The position numbers and the translations under genes were made by a program. From JBHHYR01 sp046757585 (lineage in GTDB: Bacteria; Desulfobacterota; Binatia; HRBIN30): DNA of 13,982 nucleotides. The DNA lies in NCBI GenBank assembly GCA_046757585.1, contig JBHHYR010000094.1, positions 1 through 13,982 of the forward strand. The letters are read 5' to 3'. The first letter of the stretch is position 1; each line of letters opens with the position of its first letter. Positions 1-8,400 of this stretch are shown piece after piece. The notes beneath the pieces are model-generated. The model searched no databases and was not told the DNA's origin. It worked only from the letters and a program-made list of their open reading frames with translations.

Positions 1-137
1 GGTTTCTCGCCGACATATCCCTCGATGCGCGCCCGGATCGGGTGCGGTAGGCCAGGCGCCATCAGGTCACCCGCGACGCTGGTCGCGAAGCACAACACCG
101 GTGCAAGCCACAGCCCATAGAGGAGCCGGTCTCTCAT
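1..137 (-). CDS. Exported protein of unknown function, N-terminus only (cut by window edge)
   Basis: An open frame runs from an ATG at 137 leftwards off the window: 45 codons without a stop. The protein begins MRDRLLYGLWLAPVLCFATS, a short positively charged start followed by a hydrophobic core to about residue 22. It then turns polar and proline-rich (AGDLMAPGLPHPIRARIEGY), which is the pattern of a Sec signal peptide. There is a Cys at residue 16, but the residues before it (APVL) do not make a convincing lipobox. A GGAGG lies four bases before the ATG, close but usable. Its start overlaps by ATGA the end of a minus-strand reading frame that continues from the VOC remnant upstream, so the two may once have been coupled. 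The family is not recognisable from this fragment. Confidence 0.5.
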   Translation of the reverse strand, partial: MRDRLLYGLWLAPVLCFATSVAGDLMAPGLPHPIRARIEGYVGEK

Positions 138-369
138 GGCGCCTCCATGCTACCAGCCTCCTCTCTCACCGTCATTAGCAATGAGGAATGGACTTCCTTC
201 ACGTTCTGACGCGCCTCCTCAGAGGCGTTCCAGGGGGAGCAGGTTGGCTGCGCTCTCAGAAGAGAGAGCGGAGTTTCTGTGGCATGGACTGAGCCCGGAC
301 CGCAGGGCGGATTTCGCAACTGCAGCGGTCCGCGCATGGGAACACCGCCCATGCTTGGTCCCTCGATCC
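138..369. other. Gene-poor spacer with a possible VOC-gene remnant and a 7-bp hairpin
   Basis: No convincing complete gene lies here. On the minus strand, from about 400 to 134, a frame stays open beyond the VOC stop. It starts with GMHKLDMRIEG, which resembles the usual VOC C-terminal strand (DGxKLEV-type), then becomes low-quality, so it may be decayed coding sequence. A perfect inverted repeat occupies 251-257 and 264-270 (CGCTCTC / GAGAGCG, 6-base loop). It has no T-run on either side, so I do not call it an intrinsic terminator. Confidence 0.3.
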
Positions 370-780
370 TCATATCGAGTTTGTGCATTCCCTGCAGTCG
401 GAGTAACCCTCGCGGCCCGAGTAGTCGGTGGGCGGATCAAGCACTGTGCCGCCGGCGCCGACTACTCGGACGTGGACTTCATTGACCGCCTGCCGACTGT
501 CCGCATGAAAGGCCATGTGGTGAAGGCCGGGCGCGTGACGATCGTGGGCGTTGCTCGAGCTCTCTGCCACCGCTGGGCGCACTTCTATTCCAAAGATCGC
601 GCGGCATGGATGACGGATGAACCACGCGGCTCGGCGCGGCCGCTCGCCGGCGAATTCGGGGTGGTTACTTCGGAAGCGCGTGAAGCCGAGCGCTTCGAAG
701 AACACTGCGTAGAACGGGATCGAGCGACCCGGATCGCTGACAGGCAGGTCGATGTGGCTCAGGGGGCCGCAGACGCTCAT
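370..780 (-). CDS. VOC superfamily (glyoxalase/bleomycin-resistance fold) protein, C-terminus probably frameshifted
   Basis: The 136-residue protein shows the two-module VOC pattern. The first strand is LSHIDLPVSDPGRSIPFYAV with a metal-ligand-type His9. Later comes APGLHHMAFHADS with His87/His88 and a following helix-strand unit (VHVRVVGAGGTVLDPPTDYS). VOC enzymes include glyoxalase I, extradiol dioxygenases and epimerases; the exact substrate cannot be read. The family normally ends with a strand such as YYAVFFxDPDGxKLEV that carries the last metal ligand Glu. Here that part is replaced by SDCRECTNSI and a stop, while a KLDM-like segment appears in another frame just downstream. The product therefore probably lacks the third ligand. 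The ATG at 780 has only a weak GAG-type ribosome site. The CoA transferase gene lies 129 bp upstream on the same strand, so they may be co-transcribed. Confidence 0.65.
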   Translation of the reverse strand: MSVCGPLSHIDLPVSDPGRSIPFYAVFFEALGFTRFRSNHPEFAGERPRRAAWFIRHPCRAIFGIEVRPAVAESSSNAHDRHAPGLHHMAFHADSRQAVNEVHVRVVGAGGTVLDPPTDYSGREGYSDCRECTNSI

Positions 781-909
781 TTCATCTCATGTGCTCGCGT
801 GCGCTCTGCGCTCCTGTGCGTTCCCCAACTACATTCCGCCTCCCGAAGGTCCGAAGCATTGCCGCAAGAAACTTCGAATAGACGATCGTCCTCTGAGAGG
901 CGCTGACCT

Positions 910-2154
910 TTACCCGCTGGCCGTCACCTCGGTATCGCTGAGCGCGTCCCTGATCTCCTGTTCCGCAAGCCCGGCCTCGGCCAGGATCTGTGCCGCATGG
1001 GCGCCCAGCGCCGGCGCGGGCCGGCCGGCGCGCATCTCGTAGGCGGAGAGCCGGAGGGGTGGGCCGACGGTCTCGAAGTCACCGGCGTCGGGATGATGCA
1101 TGGTCTGAAAGATACCCATCGCCCGCGCCTGCGGATCCTCGATGGCTTCTTCGAGCGTCCGCACCGGCGCCCAGATGATGGCGTGCGAGTGGAAGGCTGC
1201 CTCCCATTCCTCCAGCGTGCGGCGCGCAAAAACGTCGCTCAGGATCTTCACGAGCTCCTCCGAGTTGCGGTATCGACTAACCGCGCCGTCGAATCGCGGA
1301 TCTTCGAGCAGATCCGGACGTTCGATCGCGGCGCAGAACCGCGGCCAGTAGCGGTCCGACTCGATCATCACTAAGAAGATCCACCGCCCACCTTTGACAG
1401 CGTACTGATTCCATAAGGGATTGCGCGGGCGCCGGCGGTCGTGACGCGGGGGCGCTTGCTTCGTCGCCAGCGTCAGCGCCGTATCGCTGCCCAAAATATA
1501 GAACCCCATGTGCATGAGCGACACGTGGACCACCTGCCCTTCTCCTGACCGGTCACGCATCCGTAAAGCGGACAAGATGCCGGTGACCAGAGACAGGGCA
1601 GCGGCATGATCGCCAATCGCCGGGCGTTGAAAGGCGGGCGGCCCGTCCGGTTCATGCATGTGGTCCATGAAGCCGGTTCGTGCCCAGTACGCTGCGTAAT
1701 CAAACGCGGGTTTTCCAGCCTCATCGCCCTGCAGGCCGTACCCGTCTACCATCGCGATGATCAGCGCGGGCTTGCAACAACGGAGTGTGCCGGGATCAAG
1801 TCCGTATTTCTCGAGACGGGCCGGCAGCATATTCGTGAGCACGATATCGGCACCATCGATGACTCGCATGAGGGCCCGGCGCGCCGCCAGCCTCATGAGA
1901 TCGAGGGCGATCGAGCGCTTGCCGCGATTGTCCATGTGGAAATGCGGTGCTTCGGGAAACTCGTGCTTGATCCCTTCCAGCCGTGGTCGGGCATACCGAT
2001 ACATCTCGCCCCGCGGCACCTCCACCTTGATGACGTCCGCACCAAGGTCGGCGAGCAGGGTACCTGCTGCCGGTGCAGCGACGAAGCTGGCGATCTCGAC
2101 GACTCGTATTCCTTCCAGCGGGGCAATCGTCTCACGGCCCTCACGCTTGACCAT
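910..2154 (-). CDS. Family III CoA transferase (CaiB/BaiF type)
   Basis: It transfers CoA between organic acids through an aspartyl-CoA thioester, typically activating carnitine-like, aromatic or branched acids for degradation. The 414-residue product matches the usual family length of about 400. Family marks are the N-terminal Rossmann-like APLEGIRVVEIASF...LLADLGADVIKVE, the NRGKRSIALDL segment, the LTNMLPARLEKYGLD strand-helix, and GxGxxG-like DGYGLQGDEAGKPAFDYAAY. In the last, Asp152 is the expected catalytic aspartate. RPAIGDHAAALSLVTGILSAL and SGEGQVVHVSL are also typical. I prefer the ATG at 2154. The frame stays open to an ATG at 2238, but those 28 extra residues are Gly/Pro-rich, unlike the family, and overlap a dyad in the divergent promoter region. 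No good ribosome site precedes either start. The substrate is unknown; the neighbouring VOC protein suggests acyl-CoA or aromatic catabolism. Confidence 0.9.
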   Translation of the reverse strand: MVKREGRETIAPLEGIRVVEIASFVAAPAAGTLLADLGADVIKVEVPRGEMYRYARPRLEGIKHEFPEAPHFHMDNRGKRSIALDLMRLAARRALMRVIDGADIVLTNMLPARLEKYGLDPGTLRCCKPALIIAMVDGYGLQGDEAGKPAFDYAAYWARTGFMDHMHEPDGPPAFQRPAIGDHAAALSLVTGILSALRMRDRSGEGQVVHVSLMHMGFYILGSDTALTLATKQAPPRHDRRRPRNPLWNQYAVKGGRWIFLVMIESDRYWPRFCAAIERPDLLEDPRFDGAVSRYRNSEELVKILSDVFARRTLEEWEAAFHSHAIIWAPVRTLEEAIEDPQARAMGIFQTMHHPDAGDFETVGPPLRLSAYEMRAGRPAPALGAHAAQILAEAGLAEQEIRDALSDTEVTASG

Positions 2155-2204
2155 GCCGGGAGCGTACCGGATCGGTCTCCCAGCGACAAGCCAAGCACTG
2201 ACCC

Positions 2205-2232
2205 CAGGTGTTCCGGCACCTGTCCCTGCCGG
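2205..2232. promoter_or_regulatory. Overlapping dyads between CoA transferase and cytochrome genes
   Basis: CAGGTG at 2205-2210 and CACCTG at 2217-2222 form a perfect 6-bp dyad around TTCCGG. A second one, CCGGCA at 2213-2218 with TGCCGG at 2227-2232, overlaps it, so the two hairpins exclude each other in RNA. The site lies 51 bp upstream of the preferred CoA transferase start and 45 bp before the cytochrome start. It could be a shared operator for the divergent pair. The GGTG...CACC form also resembles REP-type extragenic palindromes, but there is only one copy in the window. Confidence 0.35.
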
Positions 2233-2241
2233 CTCCATACT

Positions 2242-2270
2242 TTGAGCTTTCCGCCCTCAGCTTGTAGCTT
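2242..2270 (+). promoter_or_regulatory. Weak candidate sigma70-type promoter for the cytochrome gene
   Basis: TTGAGC at 2242-2247 and TAGCTT at 2265-2270 are separated by 17 bases. The -35 matches 4 of 6 consensus positions and the -10 only 3 of 6. A start about seven bases after the -10 would fall on or next to the GTG at 2278. That would make the transcript leaderless and would agree with the lack of any ribosome-binding site there. Confidence 0.22.
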
Positions 2271-2277
2271 ATGACGC

Positions 2278-4320
2278 GTGCAGTTCTCAGGCCGGCGCAT
2301 TGCCGTCGTAACGATTACTCTCTTGGTACTGCTGGACGTTGCGCGGTCTTTCTACGCACGCCTCGGTGCGGCTACCCCAACCACGCTGCGTTCCCCCGAC
2401 CCCGCTTACGCGCGACGGATCGCGTGGCCTCCGGGCAGCCATCTGCCGCCTACCGCCTCGTTGGGCATGAAGGTGTATGCCAAGCACTGCGCCGTGTGCC
2501 ACGGACCCGAGGGCCACGGCAACGGTCCCGCGGCTCCGTCGCTGCATCCGCGCCCGCGCGACTTCACCAGCGGGACCTTCAAGCTCAAATCCACACCCGG
2601 TAATCAACCTCCGACGCGCGCGGACGTGCGCGCGACTATCAAGCGCGGCATGCCCGGTAGCTCGATGCCTGCGTGGAAACACATTCTCTCAGATGCCGAA
2701 ACCGGTGCAGTAGCTGAATACGTTCGCACGCTCGGTCCATATGACACCTGGGCGCCGGAACAGGTCACACCCATCGTCGCCTCAGCGGTACTCGCTGGCG
2801 GATCGCCACGGCGTGGACGTGTGCTCTACGACGATTCCGGCTGCGCCTCGTGTCACGGCAGGGACGGGCGCGGAAACGGACCGTCGGCGAAGGATCTCAA
2901 GGATGTCTGGGGGCAAGCAGACCCACCGCGCGACCTCACGGCACCATGGACCTTTCGCGGTAGTGACCGCCCCGACGCGCTCTACACGCGGATCGCATTC
3001 GGCATCAACGGCACACCCATGCCAGGCTATGCCGAGGTCTTGAAGCCGACCGACATCGCGGCGCTGGTCGCGTATGTACGCTCCAGCAGGCGCCCGCCAC
3101 CCTGGAAGCCTGGCGGCAAACTGGACGGGCCGGGGCAATCCCCTGATCCCGTGCGCCGCGGCGCCTACCTCGTTCGGACGGGCATGTGCGGGCTCTGCCA
3201 TACGCCGGTGGACCCGGACGGCATCTATTTGGCCGACACGCACTACCTCGCAGGCGGCATGAAAGTGGAGGCCGGAGCACACGGAATTTTCTTTAGCCGC
3301 AACCTGACACCCGATCCCGATACCGGCCTGGGCCGCTGGACTCCAGAGCAGATCGCAACCGCGATCCGCACCGGCCATACACCGTCGCGCCGGCTCAACT
3401 TCTGGGGTATGCCATGGATGGTACTCGGTGCCTTGACGCCTCAAGATGCGCTCGCAATCGCGCGCTATCTCCGAACAGTACCGGCGGTGCACAACCGGAT
3501 TCCCAAGCCCCTGCACTACGGCTTCATCGAAACCGTCGGCCGCAAGCTGACCTACTCGTGGCCAGCCCTGGTACCTGATCACCTGGCCTACTATGCGGGC
3601 AACTTCGGTTACGACCGATCAACGCCCCTCCCCCGTGGCCTGCCGCAGAGCATTCTGATTTGGGCGCAACTTGTTGTCCTGGTCACGGGCAGTCTGGCCT
3701 TCATCTTCGCACGCAAGCCGCGCGGCCCTGGCCTTCAACGTAGCCTTGGACTGACGCTCATTGGAGCGCTGTTCCTGGTAGCACTGGTCGGAGGAAGTGT
3801 CGTGATCTACCGTTACCCGGCTCTCGACGTGATCCCGGCTGAGTCCGTCGTGACAGCGATTGCGTCGACGATCCCCAAGGTCCAGACCGACGGGCTCCCA
3901 GCCCACACAAGAACTCTACTTCGTCGCGGGCGCTACCTTTACAGCATCGCGTCCTGCCCGTACTGTCACAATGGTAACGGCGCGGGGGGTGGAAAGGTGA
4001 ACTGGTCCGTCTTCGGTACGACGTGGGCTGGCAACCTCACGGCACATTCCACAGGGCTTGGCAACTGGTCCGACGCGGAGGTCCTGCGGGCCATGGCGAG
4101 CGGCGTAGGCCGTTATGGCCGCGCCCTGCATTGGCAGGCGATGATCTGGGACCATTTCTCGAACTACGCAGTCGAGGATCAGCATGCCCTGCTTGCCTAT
4201 CTGCGGGCGCTGCCGCCCGTGAAGCACCGGCGCCCCCGTGCGGTATCGCCAGGTGCCAACGACTGCCCGGGTGATACTTTCTGGCTGGGACCATCCAGCA
4301 CCCGATCAGGCTGCCGATGA
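2278..4320 (+). CDS. Membrane-anchored tetraheme cytochrome c
   Basis: The 680-residue electron-transfer protein has four CXXCH sites: CAVCH 71-75, CASCH 189-193, CGLCH 304-308 and CPYCH 560-564. Plausible Met axial ligands are M130 (SMPAW), M248 (PMPGY), M378 (GMPW) and M622. The third and fourth domains carry RNLTPD...GRWTPEQIATAIRTG-like and GNLTAHSTGLGNWSDAEV segments, as in cytochrome subunits of membrane dehydrogenases. Hydrophobic helices are at about 8-26, 458-478 and 489-511. The loop between the last two (ARKPRGPGLQRS) is Arg/Lys-rich and so predicted cytoplasmic, which puts all four hemes on the periplasmic side. The start is GTG at 2278; an in-frame stop lies two codons upstream and no ribosome site is visible. 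It probably passes electrons from a periplasmic or membrane dehydrogenase to terminal oxidases, but no partner dehydrogenase or oxidase lies nearby. Confidence 0.9.
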   Translation: MQFSGRRIAVVTITLLVLLDVARSFYARLGAATPTTLRSPDPAYARRIAWPPGSHLPPTASLGMKVYAKHCAVCHGPEGHGNGPAAPSLHPRPRDFTSGTFKLKSTPGNQPPTRADVRATIKRGMPGSSMPAWKHILSDAETGAVAEYVRTLGPYDTWAPEQVTPIVASAVLAGGSPRRGRVLYDDSGCASCHGRDGRGNGPSAKDLKDVWGQADPPRDLTAPWTFRGSDRPDALYTRIAFGINGTPMPGYAEVLKPTDIAALVAYVRSSRRPPPWKPGGKLDGPGQSPDPVRRGAYLVRTGMCGLCHTPVDPDGIYLADTHYLAGGMKVEAGAHGIFFSRNLTPDPDTGLGRWTPEQIATAIRTGHTPSRRLNFWGMPWMVLGALTPQDALAIARYLRTVPAVHNRIPKPLHYGFIETVGRKLTYSWPALVPDHLAYYAGNFGYDRSTPLPRGLPQSILIWAQLVVLVTGSLAFIFARKPRGPGLQRSLGLTLIGALFLVALVGGSVVIYRYPALDVIPAESVVTAIASTIPKVQTDGLPAHTRTLLRRGRYLYSIASCPYCHNGNGAGGGKVNWSVFGTTWAGNLTAHSTGLGNWSDAEVLRAMASGVGRYGRALHWQAMIWDHFSNYAVEDQHALLAYLRALPPVKHRRPRAVSPGANDCPGDTFWLGPSSTRSGCR

Positions 4321-4410
4321 GCACGGCCACACAGGGCGGGCCGGAACCACCAACGCAGGCCGACCAACCGCTTAATCTCGCTCACCCTGACCCTTCTCCC
4401 CTGTCAAGCA

Positions 4411-4438
4411 GAAGGAACGCACTCGCGAGCGCTTCTTC
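4411..4438. terminator. Possible bidirectional transcription-end hairpin
   Basis: An imperfect hairpin (GAAG...GCGC / GCG...CTTC arms around TCGCGAGT, read on the minus strand) sits in the 170-bp gap between the convergent cytochrome and hydrolase genes. There is no clear T-run, so it is at best a weak or Rho-assisted terminator. A second imperfect stem at 4456-4491 (GCCTC...GAGGC) begins at the hydrolase stop codon. Nothing else is seen in 4321-4490. Confidence 0.25.
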
Positions 4439-4490
4439 ATCCACAGCCGGCAGACGCCTCGGCAGCGCAGTCCGTTTCGTCTTGCTGAGG

Positions 4491-5441
4491 CTAGTTCACC
4501 CAACCGCCGGCCGCTTGCGGCACTGACTTCCCGCTGAGCCACGCCTCCAGCATTGCGTTGACAGTCTCTGGTGCGTCCTGCTGTACCCAGTGGGAGGCGC
4601 GTGGCAGGTAACGCAGGGTCAAATTGCGAACATATGCATCCGTTCCGTAGGTGGTTTCCTTGCCGAGCGCCGTGTCGTGTTCACCCCAGATCATCAGCGT
4701 CGGCGTGTCGATTGCCGGATAACCCAGTGACCGCTGCCGTGCGGCGCCACCACCACGGACGAGTGCGCGATAGTAGTTGATCATCGCCGTCAGCGCGTCC
4801 GGCCGCGCGGCGTTGTCGCGATACACCTGCAGCACCTCATCGGGAAAGCGACTCGTATCGACGGCCATACTCCGAAACGCGTCGCCAACGGCGCGGCAAT
4901 TGCGTGCTCGCAGGAGCGTCTCAGGCACGCGCGGCATTTGGAAGAAGAGCACGTACCACGAGCGCGCCAGCTGTCGCCAGCTCCGTATCGCGCGCTCCAT
5001 GACCGCGGGATGCGGAACGTTCATGATCACCAGGCGATCGACCGGTCGCTGCTGCCGCATGGCGAAGTACCAAGCGATCAGCGCACCCCAGTCGTGCCCA
5101 ACCAGCAGTGTCGAGTGCGTGTTGGAAACGTCGATCAGACCTGCTACGTCTTCCAGCAGCCGTTCGATCGCGTAGTCCTCCCGCCGTGCCGGCCGCTCCG
5201 ATTCCCCGTATCCCCGCAGATCCGGCGCCCACGCTCGGTACCCCAGGCGCGCCAGTAGCGGCAGCTGGTAGCGCCACGAGTACCAGCACTCGGGAAACCC
5301 GTGCAGACAGAGCGCGAGCCGGTCGCCATCTCCGCAGGAGGCTACGTGGAACCGCAATCCATTCGCACGCACACACTGGTGCTGAATGCCATTCACCTCC
5401 CCGCCCGCACGGCCCCACCGGCCCGCGCCCCGCTCGCTCAT
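4491..5441 (-). CDS. Epoxide hydrolase-like alpha/beta hydrolase
   Basis: The 316-residue protein belongs to the alpha/beta-hydrolase group of epoxide hydrolases and fluoroacetate/haloalkane dehalogenases. The oxyanion motif is HGFPECWYSW (HGFP at 47-50), followed by APDLRGYGESERP. The nucleophile elbow is GHDWGA with Asp117, and the relay acid is Asp256 in WGEHD. The general base is His284 in ASHWVQQDAPE. Cap-domain tyrosines fit epoxide hydrolases (Tyr163 in SWYVLFFQMP; Tyr224/225 in INYYRAL). An Asp rather than Ser nucleophile favours ester-intermediate hydrolysis of epoxides or C-halogen bonds over lipase activity. The ATG at 5441 is chosen because it lies 37 bp after the cyclase stop and has AGGA eight bases upstream; a longer frame to 5516 would overlap the cyclase gene. 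No signal peptide is seen, so it is cytoplasmic. The true substrate is unknown. Confidence 0.88.
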   Translation of the reverse strand: MSERGAGRWGRAGGEVNGIQHQCVRANGLRFHVASCGDGDRLALCLHGFPECWYSWRYQLPLLARLGYRAWAPDLRGYGESERPARREDYAIERLLEDVAGLIDVSNTHSTLLVGHDWGALIAWYFAMRQQRPVDRLVIMNVPHPAVMERAIRSWRQLARSWYVLFFQMPRVPETLLRARNCRAVGDAFRSMAVDTSRFPDEVLQVYRDNAARPDALTAMINYYRALVRGGGAARQRSLGYPAIDTPTLMIWGEHDTALGKETTYGTDAYVRNLTLRYLPRASHWVQQDAPETVNAMLEAWLSGKSVPQAAGGWVN

Positions 5442-5478
5442 CTCGCTCGTCCTGTCGTCCCCCGCCTCCGACCGATCG

Positions 5479-8400
5479 TCAGGCACGGCGCTCTGCACCG
5501 CTGTGCAGATTCGCAAGCAGCCGATCCGCCTGCAGCTGATAGCGGCGCAGACCCAGAGCGCGGCACAGGCTCAGAGCCTGCTGTGCGTACCGGACACTCA
5601 CCGCGCGATCGCCCCGTGCTGCCGCCAACTCGCCGGCACCGAGGCTCGCCGCCGCGAGGGTCGACCGCGCCCCGACCGCTTCCGCGAGGCCGATGGCCTG
5701 TTCGTACCACCGTGCTGCGTCATTCCAATGCTCGGAGCCGAGTCGCCGCATGGCGTTGCCGAGCGCCGCCGCACACAACGCTTCGCGGAGCCGCCCGCCG
5801 GCGTGCGCCCGGGCGATTTCCGCAAAGCGCTGAGCCCGTTGCACTTCTCCGACCAGCAACATGACCTCCACGGCCAACAAGCTCTTGAGGGCCATGTCCC
5901 CGCGCGCCACGAATCCCTGCTCGATCAGCTTCATAGAAGGGGCGGCGGCCGCGGGCTCGCCCAACTCCGTCTGGGCTCCCAAGGCGACGATGGATGCCGT
6001 ACGGATGGCAGCGGCATTCCCGATCTCTTCGGCGATCTTCAGGCTCCGTGCCGCCCACTGCCCGGCTTCTGTATTGGCACCGCGGACGAAGTATACCAGC
6101 GCCATCGTCGCCGCGGATCCGCTCTGCACCGTACGGTTGCCAGCGTGCACCGCCAACTCGTAAGTCTCCGTCGAATCCTGCAACGCCCTTGACAGATCGT
6201 CCGCAAAGTAGCTGGCCGTGTCGCGCATGAAACGGGACCCCAGATACAGATCGGACAGACGCGCCCGCTGTTCGGATCCCTCCAGCTTGTCCATCGCCGC
6301 AGCCAGCGTCCTGCGCGCCAACTCGAAGCGGCCGTCAAAGAGGTAGCCCCGCGCAAGCCCGCGTGAGATGCTGATTGCATTGAGGTCGAGCCCGGCCTGC
6401 CGCGCCACCGCGAACCCTTGCTCCACCAGCACCAGGCCATCGGCAAAGCGTTCGCGCCCGCTCCCCATCATGATCATGCCCCGATAGGTGTCCAGCGCCG
6501 CCATGTTCTCTTTATCGCCCAGTGTTGCTGCCAGTTCGTGCGCGCGTTGCGCTGCACGCTCCGCATCGACGTCGTCTCCCGAGCTATAGATGACCATCAT
6601 CCGGCACAGACCAACGGCGGCTGCCACCGCCCACCGCTGCAGTCGCCCATCAAGCTGCGTCGTCTCGGCAATTGCGACATCCGCCAGCGCCCATGCCTGA
6701 CGGTAGAAGCGCGTTGCCGCAGCGTAGGATGGCAGCTGCTCAGCATGTCCCGCCGCCTGCAGCAACGTCTCGATCGCCTTCTCGCGATTGTCGCTACGCG
6801 CATAGTGATGCGCCAGCAAAGCCGGAAGCTCCGCCCCCGCCTCGCCGTCTTCGACCTCGAGGAGCGCGCCGATACGCCCGTGCAGTTGGCGTCGCTCCTT
6901 GAGCAGGAGTCCCCCATACGCGACCTCTCTGGTCAGGCTCTCCCCGAAGCGGTACTCGTCGCGAGACAGGACGGTCTTGCGGTGAATCACACCGCGGCGT
7001 TCGAGCTCATCAAGCCCTGTCGCCACATCAATCCCCTCGGTTGCAACCAGCCGCACCAGGTGGTCACGCCGGAACTGCCGCCCCAATACCGCCGCCACCT
7101 GGATCAGCCGTTTGACTTGCGGATCAAAGCGGTCGAGCCGCGCAGCGATCACCTCTTCGACGGTACCGGGAATGCGAATCTGCTCCACTGGCCGCGCCAA
7201 CCGCAGGCGGCCGTTGCCGCGGACCACGTGGCCTTCCTCGACCAGTGCCCGGCTGATTTCCTCGGCGAAAAACGGATTGCCTTCGGCTTTCACGCGGATC
7301 AGCTCTTCCAGCTCGGCTGGCAAGGCGCCATCCATAACACCGCGAATAACAGCGGTCGTATCGCCATCTGAAAGGGGACGCAGACGGAGCTGCGTAAAGG
7401 CGGCTCGCGTTCGCCAGAATGGCTGATACTCCGGCCGGTGGCTGACGATCAGCATCACCCGCCCTTCCTGCAAACGCTCCGCCGCCAGTTCGAGCATCTC
7501 GCGAGACGAATCATCTATCCAGTGGAGGTCTTCAATGATCAGCAGCGTGGGCTGCCGCGCACTCAGCCCCGCCACGAGACGTGCCATCGCCTCGAAGGTC
7601 TCCCGTCTGAGCTCCTCCGCTGACTGGTCCGCCGGGCTATCGAGGGGAATGGATAGCAGGCGACACAAGTACGGGTGAATGTCTCGTAGCTGCGGGTCCA
7701 ACGGCCGAATCTTCTCCGCGATCCTGTCGCAGGAGCAGGAGGGCGTCTCGCCCGGCGCCAAGTCGAAGTACTGCTTCATCATGTTGATCCAGGGCGCGTA
7801 CGGCAGCGCCTGGCTCAGCGAGGAGCAGCGGGCTTCAAGCAGCACCACATCGGTACCCGCCAACTGCTGGCGGAATTCGTAAAGCAGGCGCGACTTGCCG
7901 CTGCCGGCCTCGCCAACCACGGCAACCACCTGCGGCAGGTGTTCCTTCACACGCTGGTAGCACGCGTGCAGCTGGGCCAGCTCGGCCTCCCGCCCCACCA
8001 GGGGCGTCAGGCCACGTGCTGCCGCGATGGCCATCGGCGCCCTTGCCTCCCTGAGCCCTTGCACCCGGTAGGCTACCAGCGGCTCGCTCTTCCCCTTGAC
8101 CTGGAACGTACCTGCCGGCTGGAGCTGCACGAAGTCACGCACGCGGCGGTAGGTGCTCTCGCTGACGAGAATGGTTCCCGGTTCGGCCACCGACTGGAGG
8201 CGTGACGCTAAGTTGGTGGTGTCACCGATCGCGGTGTAGTCCAACTTCAGATCATTGCCAACCGTCCCGACCACCACCGGGCCAGTGTTGATGCCGAAGC
8301 GGGCACACAGCTCGATGCCGCGTTCCGCTCCCAGTCGTTGGTTCACACGCTGCAGGGCAGCGCGGACGGCCAAAGCGGCCTGCACCGCACGTTGTGGAGC

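Noticed and set aside
251..270. 7-bp hairpin considered as a VOC terminator
   Set aside because: No T-run follows on either strand, so intrinsic termination is not supported.
136..906. Plus-strand open frame of 256 codons over the VOC gene
   Set aside because: The opposite strand carries recognisable VOC motifs; this frame has none.
2782..3582. Minus-strand open frame of 266 codons inside the cytochrome gene
   Set aside because: It is antisense to three CXXCH domains and no motif is seen.
4317..4526. Small plus-strand frame (69 codons) overlapping the cytochrome stop by ATGA
   Set aside because: The ATGA overlap is attractive, but there is no ribosome site, the product is Ser/Pro/Arg-rich without a motif, and it runs into the end of the convergent hydrolase gene.
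5442..5516. Upstream extension of the epoxide hydrolase-like gene
   Set aside because: It would overlap the cyclase 3' end by 38 bp and adds residues not typical of the family; ATG 5441 fits better.
6418..7371. Plus-strand open frame of 317 codons inside the cyclase/ATPase gene
   Set aside because: It is antisense to the ATPase/TPR region and its composition is that of a reverse-frame shadow.
7929..7943. CACCTG-CGG-CAGGTG dyad resembling the 2205-2222 repeat
   Set aside because: It lies within the well-conserved ATPase coding region next to Walker A and shares only the 6-bp arm; probably coincidence.
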